A DNA stretch of 64,000 nucleotides from a virus: positions 1-64,000 of the IMG/VR virus record IMGVR_UViG_3300008113_011148; one strand, written 5' to 3'. Below are positions 15,882 through 24,195 of the stretch, piece by piece; within the stretch, counting starts at the first letter, position 1; every line of letters begins with the position of its first letter. The notes under the pieces are model-generated. The model was not told where the DNA came from. It did not search any database and saw nothing but the letters and a program-made list of their open reading frames with translations. A program made the position numbers and the translations under genes.

Positions 15882-16349
15882 TTATTTTTTTGATTTAGGT
15901 TTAATATCAAAGTTTTTAATTTTTTCTAATGTGCTGTCTAACGAGTGATTTATTTTAGAAAGAACTTCTTTCTTAAATGCATTTCTTCTAATTGACATTT
16001 CACGAATAAATTTATCAAGTAAATAACTTTCTAAGTCAGCTCTAATATGAACATCGTATCCGAATACCGAATTAATTACTTTAACATTCAATGACTCAAG
16101 AAAAACAAAAAGTGTTCTATCCCCAGAGCTTATGTAACATTCTTGAGTTTGTATATCGTAATATAGTTTACTATCCTTATTGTGTAAGATAGTAAGAAAT
16201 ATTTCACAAACCGTATCTTCAGCCTCAGTCAGTCTTTTTGGCTTTGTTAGTTTTTTTTCTTTACCTAAAGTTTTGAATAATCTTAGGTAATAAACCTTAA
16301 TCAATCTTCTGAACCTTGTCAACTTTTTATTAAATTCTTCTTTTGTCAT
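15882..16349 (-). CDS. Unknown basic helical protein
   Basis: A 155-residue protein rich in Lys, Arg and Leu. The start is helical and basic (FNKKLTRFRRLIKVYYLRLF); the middle reads GDRTLFVFLESLNVKVINSVFG and the end is Lys-rich. It lies 7 nt from the upstream gene in a minus-strand run. It lacks the shared C-terminal tail of its neighbours. No family recognised. Confidence 0.55.
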   Translation of the reverse strand: MTKEEFNKKLTRFRRLIKVYYLRLFKTLGKEKKLTKPKRLTEAEDTVCEIFLTILHNKDSKLYYDIQTQECYISSGDRTLFVFLESLNVKVINSVFGYDVHIRADLESYLLDKFIREMSIRRNAFKKEVLSKINHSLDSTLEKIKNFDIKPKSKK

Positions 16350-16356
16350 ATTATAT

Positions 16357-16743
16357 TTATTTTAAAATTTTATTAAGTTTATTTTCTCTTAGAATAGATT
16401 TGACTTGTTTTATTATATTTTCATCATCAGATGGATCACAATCTTGATTTATTTTTATATTATCACTAAAAATTAATTTAGCGGTATAAAGACACGCACA
16501 AACAACATCATCATAAATTTTTAATTGTGTTTTACAAAAGTTAAGACCATTTTTATTTAAAGAAAAGTTAAATGTTTCATGACCATCTTCATCAACACCA
16601 TTAAATCTAACCTGTGTCTCATTCACGGTCACATCTTCTAAAGAAATTTTCATACTATCTATAAGAGTCTGGCAGATAGAAGAGAAGTCTTTAAACTTAT
16701 CACTATCTAATGATTCAAATTCCCAATATCTTGTAAAACCCAT
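16357..16743 (-). CDS. Unknown protein of the C-terminal-tail set
   Basis: A 128-residue protein beginning GFTRYWEFESLDSDKF and containing FNGVDEDGHETFNFS. It ends SILRENKLNKILK, a clear member of the shared tail (Arg, then K-L-x-K-I-L-K). It lies 4 nt after the coiled-coil gene and is probably in the same transcript. No catalytic motif or domain is recognised. Confidence 0.6.
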   Translation of the reverse strand: MGFTRYWEFESLDSDKFKDFSSICQTLIDSMKISLEDVTVNETQVRFNGVDEDGHETFNFSLNKNGLNFCKTQLKIYDDVVCACLYTAKLIFSDNIKINQDCDPSDDENIIKQVKSILRENKLNKILK

Positions 16744-16747
16744 TTAC

Positions 16748-18058
16748 TTAATTACTTGATCCAAATACACCTTTACCGATATCTACAAATCCTTCATCAT
16801 TTCCTAAATCCATTTCAGTTGATTTATCTTCTTCTTTACTTTCATAAGAATTTGAGTTACACAATTTATCAAACTCTTCATCTTGTGCAAATCCAGATTT
16901 AATCATTTTAGAGACAAGTTGATGCCAGTTTAATTTACCACGGTATCGAAACTCACTGTCAGTGAGTGACATCTTACCATCGATATCTAAAGTCATAATC
17001 TTATTATAGATTTCTTTGTCTAATTCAAAGTCTTGATTTGAAATATCATCAACCTTAGCAATTTTGATTTTGTAGTAACCCTCTGTTAGCATCTTAACAA
17101 TCACATCACCTTTTAATTTCATAATATCTGAAATCTTAAGAGCGATTTTTGTTTCTTCTTCACTTAATGACTCCATATCTTTTTGTTCTTCAGACACAAA
17201 GAATACATAACCATTAGGTTCATCACCCGATTTCATGCTTTCTAATCTGGTTTCTAAAACGCCAAGTGCTTCAGACTTTTCTTCTGATTTTGATTCAGCT
17301 TGTTTTGCTTCATTTTTGTATCGAATGATTTCTTTTTTTGTTTCTTCAATTCGATACTCTAATTCTATAATCTTAGCCTCATTCATCTTACGGAATTGCT
17401 CTTCCATATAAGACTCTGCTGCTGTTTTTAATTTCTCATTTGGTGTAGATGGATTTTCTACTTCTTCAACGATAGTTTTAACATCTTCTTCTGAAAGGTC
17501 GTCTAACACACCATTCATAACTTCTGAAAGTGCGTTATCTTCATCCCACTCTTCTTCAACTTCATCATCATCAGATGAACCGAATAAATCATCAAGTAAA
17601 CTCAAACTTTTTTTAGAAACTTCAACTTTATCTTCTTCTTCAAAAAGTGACTTTAATTTATTAATTGGTTTGTCGTGTTCAACTTCTAAATAGCAACGGT
17701 CACCATTAATATCATTAAACTCTAAACCAGCTACTACAAATTTTTGCGCATAACCAGTTACATCTTTATCATCAATATCCGCAATAAGACGTTTAATCAT
17801 AGATTCATCTGTTAAGTTAGAACCTTTTTGTTCTTCAAAATTAATCGTTCCTTCATCACAGATTGTTACTTTAAGAATGACACCTTCTAAGACACCTGAT
17901 AGTTTTTCACCTTTAATAAAGGCAACGTCTCTGATAAAACGAATGCGAGCACCATTTACTGCAGAAACAAAGTTTAAGAATTTTCTTTTTGGTTTGAAGT
18001 TGCCGATTATTGGTTCAGTTCTTACCTCTACATTTTCGTTTTGAATATCTTCTTGCAT
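16748..18058 (-). CDS. Acidic coiled-coil protein
   Basis: A 436-residue protein. Residues about 20-125 form a beta-rich domain (FLNFVSAVNGARIRFIRDV ... GLEFNDINGDRCYLEV). A very acidic stretch follows (about 150-215, many Asp/Glu), then a coiled coil (about 220-275), a mixed domain and an acidic end. No enzyme motif. It may be a structural or scaffold-type protein, but the evidence is only composition. A TAAATTTG promoter box lies 13 nt upstream, and several downstream genes appear to share this transcript. Confidence 0.6.
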   Translation of the reverse strand: MQEDIQNENVEVRTEPIIGNFKPKRKFLNFVSAVNGARIRFIRDVAFIKGEKLSGVLEGVILKVTICDEGTINFEEQKGSNLTDESMIKRLIADIDDKDVTGYAQKFVVAGLEFNDINGDRCYLEVEHDKPINKLKSLFEEEDKVEVSKKSLSLLDDLFGSSDDDEVEEEWDEDNALSEVMNGVLDDLSEEDVKTIVEEVENPSTPNEKLKTAAESYMEEQFRKMNEAKIIELEYRIEETKKEIIRYKNEAKQAESKSEEKSEALGVLETRLESMKSGDEPNGYVFFVSEEQKDMESLSEEETKIALKISDIMKLKGDVIVKMLTEGYYKIKIAKVDDISNQDFELDKEIYNKIMTLDIDGKMSLTDSEFRYRGKLNWHQLVSKMIKSGFAQDEEFDKLCNSNSYESKEEDKSTEMDLGNDEGFVDIGKGVFGSSN

Positions 18059-18071
18059 AATTATTTTTTTA

Positions 18072-18079
18072 CAAATTTA
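18072..18079 (-). promoter_or_regulatory. Bacteroidota-type -7 box TAAATTTG
   Basis: Matches TAnnTTTG, 13 nt before the ATG of the acidic coiled-coil gene. Confidence 0.5.
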
Positions 18080-18085
18080 GGAAAA

Positions 18086-18484
18086 TTATATTAAATTATT
18101 ATCATTAATAATATTAATTTTTGCATCTCTTACTTCTTCTTTAGTCAAAGGGTCAGGTAGTTTTTTACCATAAACATCAACTATATTATCAGTTTCAATG
18201 TATTTATCACCAGATTCTTCAATCAGTATCTGAAGAATTGGATTTAGAGTTTCTTTATCATCTTGAATTTCAAATATCTCCATTACTTCTTCTCTGAAAG
18301 GTTGAAAGTTATAAACAACTGTTGGTTGTTCATCATCATGCTTATCTAAACAGACAGTTAATAATAGATATAACTCTTTCTTAGAAAGTAATTTCATATC
18401 TTCAACTACATTAACGACATTGAAATTTTTAAAAATATCAACAAACTCCTTAGATACTTTTAGTTGTTTTGTTTCTTCGCTCAT
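18086..18484 (-). CDS. Unknown acidic protein
   Basis: A 132-residue acidic, mostly helical protein (VEDMKLLSKKELYLLLTVCL, then DDEQPTVVYNFQPFREEVMEIF). No recognised domain. It lies 2 nt from the upstream gene, probably in one operon with it. It ends INIINDNNLI, which is only a weak match to the tail shared by its neighbours. Confidence 0.55.
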   Translation of the reverse strand: MSEETKQLKVSKEFVDIFKNFNVVNVVEDMKLLSKKELYLLLTVCLDKHDDEQPTVVYNFQPFREEVMEIFEIQDDKETLNPILQILIEESGDKYIETDNIVDVYGKKLPDPLTKEEVRDAKINIINDNNLI

Positions 18485-18486
18485 AT

Positions 18487-18780
18487 TTATTTTAGTATTT
18501 CGTTTATTTTACCTTCTCTTAATTTATCAATGTTCATTTCAAAGATAGCGTTCATGTGTGCTTTTGAAATTTCTTCTTTTTCACCTTTTTCATTTATGAC
18601 CCAGTATCTACGCCAACCACCATTTAATTTATAAAGTTGATCAGACCAAGTCTCATATTCACCATCATACCACTTTCCCTCAATAAATCTATCCTCCCAT
18701 TGAATATTAGACAAAGATAATCCTTTAGGTGAGCTTTGGTGACTACTTCTCTTACAAAGAAATTTAGTTTTAACTATCAT
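18487..18780 (-). CDS. Unknown small protein of the C-terminal-tail set
   Basis: A 97-residue Trp-rich protein (IQWEDRFIEGKWYDGEYETW ... GGWRRYWVINEKGEKEEI). It ends MNIDKLREGKINEILK, the clearest example of the shared tail. The GKWYDGEYETW and WVINEKGE parts suggest a small SH3-like beta barrel, similar in layout to the 20699-20941 protein. It overlaps the next upstream gene by one base. Confidence 0.6.
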   Translation of the reverse strand: MIVKTKFLCKRSSHQSSPKGLSLSNIQWEDRFIEGKWYDGEYETWSDQLYKLNGGWRRYWVINEKGEKEEISKAHMNAIFEMNIDKLREGKINEILK

Positions 18781-19292
18781 TAGATTCCTAATTTTTCTAA
18801 TTTATACTCACGGTATTCCAATTTAGAAACAGACCCCAATTCATAAGCTCTATGAAAGAAAACCTCAAAGATTTCTTCATAACCCATTTCTTTAGCGCTC
18901 ATAGCTCGATTTATTGCCTTCCATTCATCGGTGATTCGATTTGCTTGTGTTTTTGCGAGTATTATTGCTTTATCTACATCACCGCCAGATTTAGTCCAAA
19001 TATCACTAACTCTAACTTTATTCTTTTCAAACTCAGCTTTGGTTTGACCGTTGTATTTTCCTTCTTTTAGACCTCTCATATAATTTTCTGTTAATTTATG
19101 AAGACAATTATAAAATCCATATTTTAATCTTTGACCATTCCACTCAAAGGTTGCTGTAAGATTTTGCTCGTAGATTTCTCCAGTATCTCTATTCTTTTTT
19201 CTTGTAATTTTTCCTTTATACCAGAACCAATAACAATTCGTTCTTTCTACTTCGAGATAATCTCGAAATTGTAAATTAGTCCATTTATCCAT
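18780..19292 (-). CDS. Unknown protein of the C-terminal-tail set
   Basis: A 170-residue protein from ATG 19292 (MDKWTNLQF), which begins 1 nt after the stop of the small membrane gene; a start at 19316 would overlap that gene by 23 nt. It contains NCYWFWYKGKITRKKNRDTG and FEWNGQRLKYGFYNCLH, and a helical second half. It ends YREYKLEKLGI, a variant of the shared tail. No domain recognised; the basic beta hairpin near the start could bind nucleic acid. Confidence 0.6.
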   Translation of the reverse strand: MDKWTNLQFRDYLEVERTNCYWFWYKGKITRKKNRDTGEIYEQNLTATFEWNGQRLKYGFYNCLHKLTENYMRGLKEGKYNGQTKAEFEKNKVRVSDIWTKSGGDVDKAIILAKTQANRITDEWKAINRAMSAKEMGYEEIFEVFFHRAYELGSVSKLEYREYKLEKLGI

Positions 19293-19293
19293 A

Positions 19294-19419
19294 TTAAATT
19301 GTACAAAGTAAAGCAAAAACTAACCAACCCCAACCATTAACTCCTGCGAAAGCAAGAATAGTAATACCAGCAATTAAACCTAATTGTAATAATGTTTTAT
19401 TTGTTATCTTTTCATTCAT
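19294..19419 (-). CDS. Small membrane protein (41 residues)
   Basis: A 41-residue open frame, ATG 19419 to TAA 19294, with sequence MNEKITNKTLLQLGLIAGIT and then ILAFAGVNGWGWLVFALLC. Most of it is one long or two short hydrophobic segments around a Gly-Trp-Gly turn. Support: the ATG is 4 nt from a TATATTTG promoter box and the stop is 1 nt from the next start, an exact operon fit. It could be a holin-like or regulatory membrane peptide; function unknown. Confidence 0.65.
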   Translation of the reverse strand: MNEKITNKTLLQLGLIAGITILAFAGVNGWGWLVFALLCTI

Positions 19420-19423
19420 CCTA

Positions 19424-19431
19424 CAAATATA
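19424..19431 (-). promoter_or_regulatory. Bacteroidota-type -7 box TATATTTG
   Basis: TAnnTTTG match, 4 nt before the ATG of the 41-residue membrane protein, implying a leaderless or near-leaderless transcript. Confidence 0.55.
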
Positions 19432-19457
19432 AGAATAAATTTAAAATAAACAAAAGA

Positions 19458-20213
19458 TTAATTCAAAATATCATCAATGCGATTATTGCGAGACCATGTT
19501 ATATCAGATTCTCTTACAATTTCTGACTGACTATATTGTATTATTTGACCTTTAGTGATCATCTTACAAATCTCATAATTCAGTGAAAAGTCTTTTCCAT
19601 TTTTTTGAGGAATAAAATCCAAAATAAGATAATCCTCTGATTGATCACCAACTTTTGTAACAATATCACCAATTGAGAATCTAGTTAAAGTGTGTTCACC
19701 TCCATCTTCATCATATCCCCAGATTTTAGAAAATATTTCAATTGTATCTTCCAAAAACATAACATAAGCCATTATTGATGATAAGTGACCTTCAAATTCA
19801 TAAGTTAATTTAGTGTACTCTTTTTCTTTTACTTTGTGGTCAATTTGTTTCTTTGATTTAATAATAGAGTCTGATACTTCAATATCACCTATTTTCTCTC
19901 GATTACTATTATCAACAAAAAGTGTTTTTGTCTCTATTTTATTTGTGAACCATTTATTAAAAATATGAAAGAAATTATCTACTCTATTTTTAGCAACCGA
20001 AAAAGAAAATTGAAATTTCATATGTGGATCCAATGTCACTACCTCTGATTCTGGATCAGAACCAAAAGAGCCAAGTCCATATTTAAGCCTTTGCTTAAAA
20101 ACAATAGCAGGAAAGGAATTATGTGTGCTATATTTTGGAAAAACATGATAAGGTGTATTTTCCAGTCTATCATTCCAATTTAAAATTTCACTATCTGATA
20201 AGTATTTTTTCAT
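19458..20213 (-). CDS. Unknown protein of the C-terminal-tail set
   Basis: A 251-residue protein. It starts MKKYLSDSEILNWNDRLENT and contains FKQRLKYGLGSFG and a central helical hairpin (about 120-170) before a beta-rich part (FSIGDIVTKVGDQSEDYLIL). It ends WSRNNRIDDILN, the shared tail. It lies 4 nt after the 2OG-oxygenase gene. Function unknown. Confidence 0.6.
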   Translation of the reverse strand: MKKYLSDSEILNWNDRLENTPYHVFPKYSTHNSFPAIVFKQRLKYGLGSFGSDPESEVVTLDPHMKFQFSFSVAKNRVDNFFHIFNKWFTNKIETKTLFVDNSNREKIGDIEVSDSIIKSKKQIDHKVKEKEYTKLTYEFEGHLSSIMAYVMFLEDTIEIFSKIWGYDEDGGEHTLTRFSIGDIVTKVGDQSEDYLILDFIPQKNGKDFSLNYEICKMITKGQIIQYSQSEIVRESDITWSRNNRIDDILN

Positions 20214-20217
20214 ATTT

Positions 20218-20709
20218 TTATTTTTTTATCCAAATTACCGCAATGTACTTTGTACCAAACTCAACTGGTAAACCAGCGTGTATACTATCTTTATTTACTT
20301 TACCATCACTATCTAAATTTTCCCAAATGATAAGTTTGCCAGTTTCTGGTTTTATTTTATTATTAACCTTCGGAAAAAAAGTTTCACCACCTACAAAACT
20401 ATTATTTAAGTATATCAGTGCGGTCTTTGATCTTGAAGCCCCATCATGATGTTCTTTGTACTCACCATTTGGCTCATATTTAACAAAATGAAAATCTTCT
20501 TGATTTTTTTGAGGTAGATTTGCAAGTTCTGATACTTCTAATTTTATCCTATCTACAAGTGGGTGGTCATTGAACCACCTAACTTTAGCCTTTCTATAAC
20601 CAAGTCGATTTCCTGTGGTAGTGCCGGCTCTGAGTTGACCAGATTCACCTAAACTTATTAGTGTTTCGCACTCTTGTTGTGTAAGAAAATTTTTATATTC
20701 AGTTATCAT
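20218..20709 (-). CDS. 2-oxoglutarate/Fe(II) oxygenase, prolyl-4-hydroxylase type
   Basis: A 163-residue single-domain dioxygenase. The iron ligands are H87 and D89 in the HxD motif (EHHDGA) and H144 (SIHAGLPV); K154 in GTKYIAVIW is placed to bind the 2-oxoglutarate carboxylate, as in prolyl 4-hydroxylases. GGETFFP is the typical strand of this family. Such enzymes hydroxylate proline or other residues, and some act on nucleic acids; the substrate is unknown. It overlaps the preceding gene by 11 nt. Related small P4H proteins are common in T4-like marine phages. Confidence 0.88.
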   Translation of the reverse strand: MITEYKNFLTQQECETLISLGESGQLRAGTTTGNRLGYRKAKVRWFNDHPLVDRIKLEVSELANLPQKNQEDFHFVKYEPNGEYKEHHDGASRSKTALIYLNNSFVGGETFFPKVNNKIKPETGKLIIWENLDSDGKVNKDSIHAGLPVEFGTKYIAVIWIKK

Positions 20710-20941
20710 CTAATATCTCGTTAATTTTTGAATTTCTCATTTCATCGATGGTTGTAAAATATTTATCAAAAATATTCATAGTTAAAGGTATTTTTTCACC
20801 ACTTTCAGATTGTGACCATAATATAAGGCCGCTTTTATACTCAAACTCAGATGGAGGTGTCGTCTGGTATATTTTTCCTTTAGCACATATAACCCTTTTT
20901 TCATCTGGATCGAACATCGTTCTTTTGCAGTAAATGAACAC
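20699..20941 (-). CDS. Small protein of the C-terminal-tail set
   Basis: An 80-residue protein with CKRTMFDPDEKRVICAKGKI and EFEYKSGLILWSQSESGEKI, suggesting a small beta barrel, and the tail MRNSKINEILDDN. Its layout (short beta domain, helix, KINEIL end) is like that of the 18487-18780 protein, so the two are probably distant paralogues. It overlaps the oxygenase gene downstream. Confidence 0.6.
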   Translation of the reverse strand: MFIYCKRTMFDPDEKRVICAKGKIYQTTPPSEFEYKSGLILWSQSESGEKIPLTMNIFDKYFTTIDEMRNSKINEILDDN

Positions 20942-20946
20942 TCATA

Positions 20947-21249
20947 TTATTTAGTTTTTGTATCAAAATCAACATTAACATTTGTGATTTGATTAAGTTT
21001 TATTTCTCTCATTAATTGAATAAAATATCTTTCTAAATCCGCCACAGAATTAAATTCAACGCCTATATAACTACTCTTACTATCAAAACACAAAAAGTTG
21101 CCAGAAGAATAGATATGTTGATATTGGGTTACTCCTGGGATGATAATAATACTATCTATATCATTACCATTGTAACCGGGATCAACCTCATCTTTAGTAT
21201 ACCATTTGATACTAACAACTTTTGGTGTTTCTTTAGTTATTCTCAACAT
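20947..21249 (-). CDS. Small protein of the C-terminal-tail set
   Basis: A 100-residue protein from ATG 21249; the upstream in-frame ATG (21273) would deepen the overlap with the methyltransferase gene from 17 to 41 nt. It has SIKWYTKDEV, IIIIPGVTQY and FCFDSKSSYIGVEF, then a helix with LMREIKLNQITN. This matches the shared tail, here followed by about 10 extra residues. Function unknown. Confidence 0.55.
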   Translation of the reverse strand: MLRITKETPKVVSIKWYTKDEVDPGYNGNDIDSIIIIPGVTQYQHIYSSGNFLCFDSKSSYIGVEFNSVADLERYFIQLMREIKLNQITNVNVDFDTKTK

Positions 21250-22051
21250 AATCTTTAATTCTTTTGTTAGCAACCTCTATGTATTCTATTTGTTTCTCAA
21301 ATCCAATAAAATTTCTACCAAGTTTTTTTGAAGAAACGGCTGTTGTTCCAGTTCCCATAAAAGGATCTAAAACCAAATCACCTTCATCAGTTGAGCCTTT
21401 TATAAAATAATCAACTAACTCAACTGGATAAACAGCAACGTGATTATCTGCTATTCTTTTAGCCTCAGATGATATATTAATTAGTGTTGTAGGAAGTGCG
21501 CCTTTTGGATTTGGTTCCCAATTCTTATATTGTTTATTAGTTTGATTTTGTTCGTCTCTAGCAAATCTCTTAATGAGAGGATTTTTCATTCTTTGAATAG
21601 ACTTCTCAGCATATGGCGTTCTCATTTCATCGATATTAAATTTGAATCCTTTTTCTTTTGCGAACCAAAAAAGATATTCAACTCTATCACCAAATCTACT
21701 TTTATTGGGAAGACTTTTTAATTTATTCCAAAAAAGCCTTTCAAATAGTTTTAAATCTGTTCTTTTATGAATTTCAGAAATCAGTTCAAAAACATAGGGA
21801 TGTCTAAACCCGCCTTCTACTTTGTCATTGATATTTAAAATAAAAGAACCTGTCGGTTTAATAACACGACAGATTTCATTACAATAAGGTAAAAACCATT
21901 CAACATAATTATCAGCTAGTATTCCTGGATTATCGATATAAACTTTCAAGTCAGCATAGGGTGGTGAAGTAATAACTAAATCAACTGAGTTATCATCTAA
22001 TTCTTTCAAAAGTGATAAGGATTCTCCGTGAAATATTTTATTTAATTCCAT
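21233..22051 (-). CDS. DNA (N4-cytosine or N6-adenine) methyltransferase
   Basis: A 272-residue beta-class amino-methyltransferase. The catalytic motif IV is TSPPY (28-32) near the N-terminus, and the AdoMet motif I is DPFMGTGTT near 227-235 (DLVLDPFMGTGTT), the order of the beta class. The middle (about 100-200) should hold the target recognition region. The SPPY form is common in N4-cytosine enzymes but also occurs in N6-adenine ones, so the base cannot be fixed. No restriction endonuclease gene is beside it, which fits a solitary phage methylase guarding its DNA from host restriction. Confidence 0.88.
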   Translation of the reverse strand: MELNKIFHGESLSLLKELDDNSVDLVITSPPYADLKVYIDNPGILADNYVEWFLPYCNEICRVIKPTGSFILNINDKVEGGFRHPYVFELISEIHKRTDLKLFERLFWNKLKSLPNKSRFGDRVEYLFWFAKEKGFKFNIDEMRTPYAEKSIQRMKNPLIKRFARDEQNQTNKQYKNWEPNPKGALPTTLINISSEAKRIADNHVAVYPVELVDYFIKGSTDEGDLVLDPFMGTGTTAVSSKKLGRNFIGFEKQIEYIEVANKRIKDYVENN

Positions 22052-22054
22052 TGA

Positions 22055-22630
22055 TTACATTTCTTTACTTTTCTTATCAAGAAATTCTTTTTCTTCTATA
22101 GTCAAAGAATTCATTCCATTGTTAGCTATTTTGTCAAGTATATCATCAATATCAAGAGATACATTGTAATCACTTTTGACTAAGTCTTTAATCATTTCGA
22201 AAGAAACTACTGATTTATCAACATCTGGAATAGAATTTTTCACACTTTGATTATTATGGTACTCAAATTCAACAAGCATTTTGACTTTTGTGATTTCACT
22301 TACAATATCTTTGATAATTTGAGGCAAAAAATCTTTAATTCTATTAGATAGTACAAATTGTCCTACTTTAAGAGTTAATTCGACTCTTACTTTCGACAAT
22401 TCAAATTCGACTCTTTGATTGTATTCCATTTTAGAACACTTTTCAAATAATTCTGTATAGTATTTTTCTTTATCTTCTACTTTCGGATGAAAAAACCCAT
22501 AAGAGTATAAAAATTCAACTTTATCAACATTTATATCCTTACCCGTTAGTTTCTCAGCTATTTCTATCCATTCTGTAACTTGTGGATAATCGTGAAAAAC
22601 TTCTTCTTTTGTAGCTAAAATTGTAAACAT
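22055..22630 (-). CDS. Unknown protein ending in a rhomboid-tail-like motif
   Basis: A 191-residue, mostly helical protein. The C-terminal 35 residues, from LDIDDILDKIANNGMNSLTI to EEKEFLD, match the end of the 28746-29372 protein and resemble the short C-terminal module found after rhomboid domains in Bacteroidota (DUF6576-like). The rest is not recognised. It lies 3 nt upstream of the methyltransferase gene on the same strand. Confidence 0.6.
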   Translation of the reverse strand: MFTILATKEEVFHDYPQVTEWIEIAEKLTGKDINVDKVEFLYSYGFFHPKVEDKEKYYTELFEKCSKMEYNQRVEFELSKVRVELTLKVGQFVLSNRIKDFLPQIIKDIVSEITKVKMLVEFEYHNNQSVKNSIPDVDKSVVSFEMIKDLVKSDYNVSLDIDDILDKIANNGMNSLTIEEKEFLDKKSKEM

Positions 22631-22676
22631 AATTTATTGGTTTTATTTATTTTTATATAAAATTTTTTTACTTAGT

Positions 22677-23111
22677 TTATTTGTCTCCCAATAGGTTAGA
22701 CAATCTACCAGATCGAAACTCAGATAGACTTATTCCCTTAGCTATTTCTAAAAGTGTATCTTCTACATCTGAAATCGACGGTGACATATCTTTACAGAAG
22801 TTTGTTAAGATTGAATTTCTTAACTTTAGTGTCTCACCATCACTTCTGAATGAACTGACTAACATCATGGTATCTGGTAGCTTATTGTTTCTAATCCAAA
22901 GAGAAGCTTCATCGTCAATTACCCAGTTATCATTTTTGAGAAGATATTTAATCTCTATCTCATACTTAGTCCCATCTTCACCTTCTGAGAACATCTTTCT
23001 TTTGAATGATCTGTTTGGGTGATTCGGATCTTCTTCCTTCCAAATCATTATATTTTTATCGGTATATAAAGTAAGACTTTTAACTATTTCTATTATTCTA
23101 TCTTTCAACAT
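22677..23111 (-). CDS. Unknown protein of the C-terminal-tail set
   Basis: A 144-residue protein with NIMIWKEEDPNHPNRSFKRK, YEIEIKYLLKNDNWVIDDEA and a conserved-looking helix GETLKLRNSILTNF. It ends FRSGRLSNLLGDK, a variant of the shared tail. The start overlaps the upstream gene by 14 nt. No domain recognised. Confidence 0.55.
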   Translation of the reverse strand: MLKDRIIEIVKSLTLYTDKNIMIWKEEDPNHPNRSFKRKMFSEGEDGTKYEIEIKYLLKNDNWVIDDEASLWIRNNKLPDTMMLVSSFRSDGETLKLRNSILTNFCKDMSPSISDVEDTLLEIAKGISLSEFRSGRLSNLLGDK

Positions 23112-23310
23112 AACTAAAATTTTTATTTATATAATCTATAGGAAAATTGTTATATTCATTTCCATATAGATTATGGTTAAGAGTGACCATTATTTTCAAT
23201 GATTCATTATCAATGTAAAGAACCTCATATTCTTTACCTTTTTCAAAGAGGGGCATCCCAAAGATATTATTCACCGTCTCTTTGCAAATAAGTTTGTCTC
23301 CCTTTCTCAT
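23098..23310 (-). CDS. Small beta-barrel-like protein
   Basis: A 70-residue protein: MRKGDKLICKETVNNIFGMP, then LFEKGKEYEVLYIDNESLKI. The GDK...C and KGKEYEVL pattern is that of small SH3-like phage proteins. It overlaps the next gene by 14 nt and follows the lipoprotein gene by 2 nt, so it is part of the same transcript. Function unknown. Confidence 0.6.
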   Translation of the reverse strand: MRKGDKLICKETVNNIFGMPLFEKGKEYEVLYIDNESLKIMVTLNHNLYGNEYNNFPIDYINKNFSYVER

Positions 23311-23312
23311 AA

Positions 23313-23795
23313 TTATTTACTTCTATCAATCACAACATAAATGGTGTCAATAACTTTTCCACCGGTTTTACAATCACAATCAGAGTTTTTAGATTTCTTA
23401 GAATCATCACCGAAAAGATTACCAATTGGGTTTTTATCTAATACTTCTACTTCTTTAACAAAGTAATTAGTTTCTCCTCGATTAGATAACCAGTTTTTAC
23501 CAAATGTTTCGTGATATTTAATTTTTACTTTCCAACCATTTGTTGCAGCTGAGTCTAATGTCTTAATGACTTTTTCATCATTGACATCATTATCTACAGA
23601 GAAGTGAAAAGGTTCTGCGGAGTTCATACCTGTTTGAGTTGTGTTAAGTGTTCCTTCCCAGGAATTCCAAACAAGTCCTTTTTGTGAGAATTTTGTAATC
23701 ATACCAATACGTTCACCATTAGAGTAGTTCTCAGTACAAGAAGTCATTGTGATTGCGGCTACTAAAGCCAAAAAGATAAATTTAATTGTTTTCAT
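23313..23795 (-). CDS. Lipoprotein (NYSNGERIG family)
   Basis: A 160-residue lipoprotein. The signal peptide ends at the lipobox MTSC (Cys 20), so the mature protein starts with an acylated Cys and should sit in the cell envelope. The body NYSNGERIGMITKFSQKGLV, WEGTL, NGWKVKIKYHETFG belongs to a small conserved Bacteroidota family that is often misannotated as a dehydrogenase; no dehydrogenase motif is present. The Cys-rich end (DCDCKTGG) is unusual. A possible role is envelope modification or superinfection exclusion, by inference only. Confidence 0.75.
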   Translation of the reverse strand: MKTIKFIFLALVAAITMTSCTENYSNGERIGMITKFSQKGLVWNSWEGTLNTTQTGMNSAEPFHFSVDNDVNDEKVIKTLDSAATNGWKVKIKYHETFGKNWLSNRGETNYFVKEVEVLDKNPIGNLFGDDSKKSKNSDCDCKTGGKVIDTIYVVIDRSK

Positions 23796-23823
23796 TTTTT
23801 ATTTTGTTTTTAATTGTTACTTA

Positions 23824-24195
23824 TTATATTCCTAATACTTTGAGTTTATCCTCTCTTAATGAGATTTTATTTGGTTTAAAAGTTGTCTTGATATAATCAA
23901 ACCACTCAGACCAATTATCAAATACTGGTTCTGAATACCATCTATCTAAATCTTTAGATGAAACAGCATCTTCTTGTAGAGAATAAAGTGACATAATTTT
24001 TTCTCTATCTGACTCTTTGAGATTGTTCCACCAATACTTATCAATTTTTGTAATCAAAAACTTTTGATAAAATAAAGTTAATCGTTGTTGTTTTTCTCTA
24101 CGAATCTGTCTTTCTGACCTCTGTGACCAAAATCCGACTTCACCGTCTCTTTGTTTTTCTTGGTATTTTGCAAATCTTTTATCTTGATATTTCAT
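23824..24195 (-). CDS. Unknown basic protein of the C-terminal-tail set
   Basis: A 123-residue protein. The first 45 residues are very basic and Arg/Gln-rich (KYQDKRFAKYQEKQRDGEVG then RSERQIRREKQQR), followed by a Trp-rich helical part (KYWWNNLKESDREKIMSLYS, WSEWFDYI). It ends SLREDKLKVLGI, the shared tail. It overlaps the upstream gene by 4 nt (ATGA). It may bind nucleic acid; not proven. Confidence 0.6.
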   Translation of the reverse strand: MKYQDKRFAKYQEKQRDGEVGFWSQRSERQIRREKQQRLTLFYQKFLITKIDKYWWNNLKESDREKIMSLYSLQEDAVSSKDLDRWYSEPVFDNWSEWFDYIKTTFKPNKISLREDKLKVLGI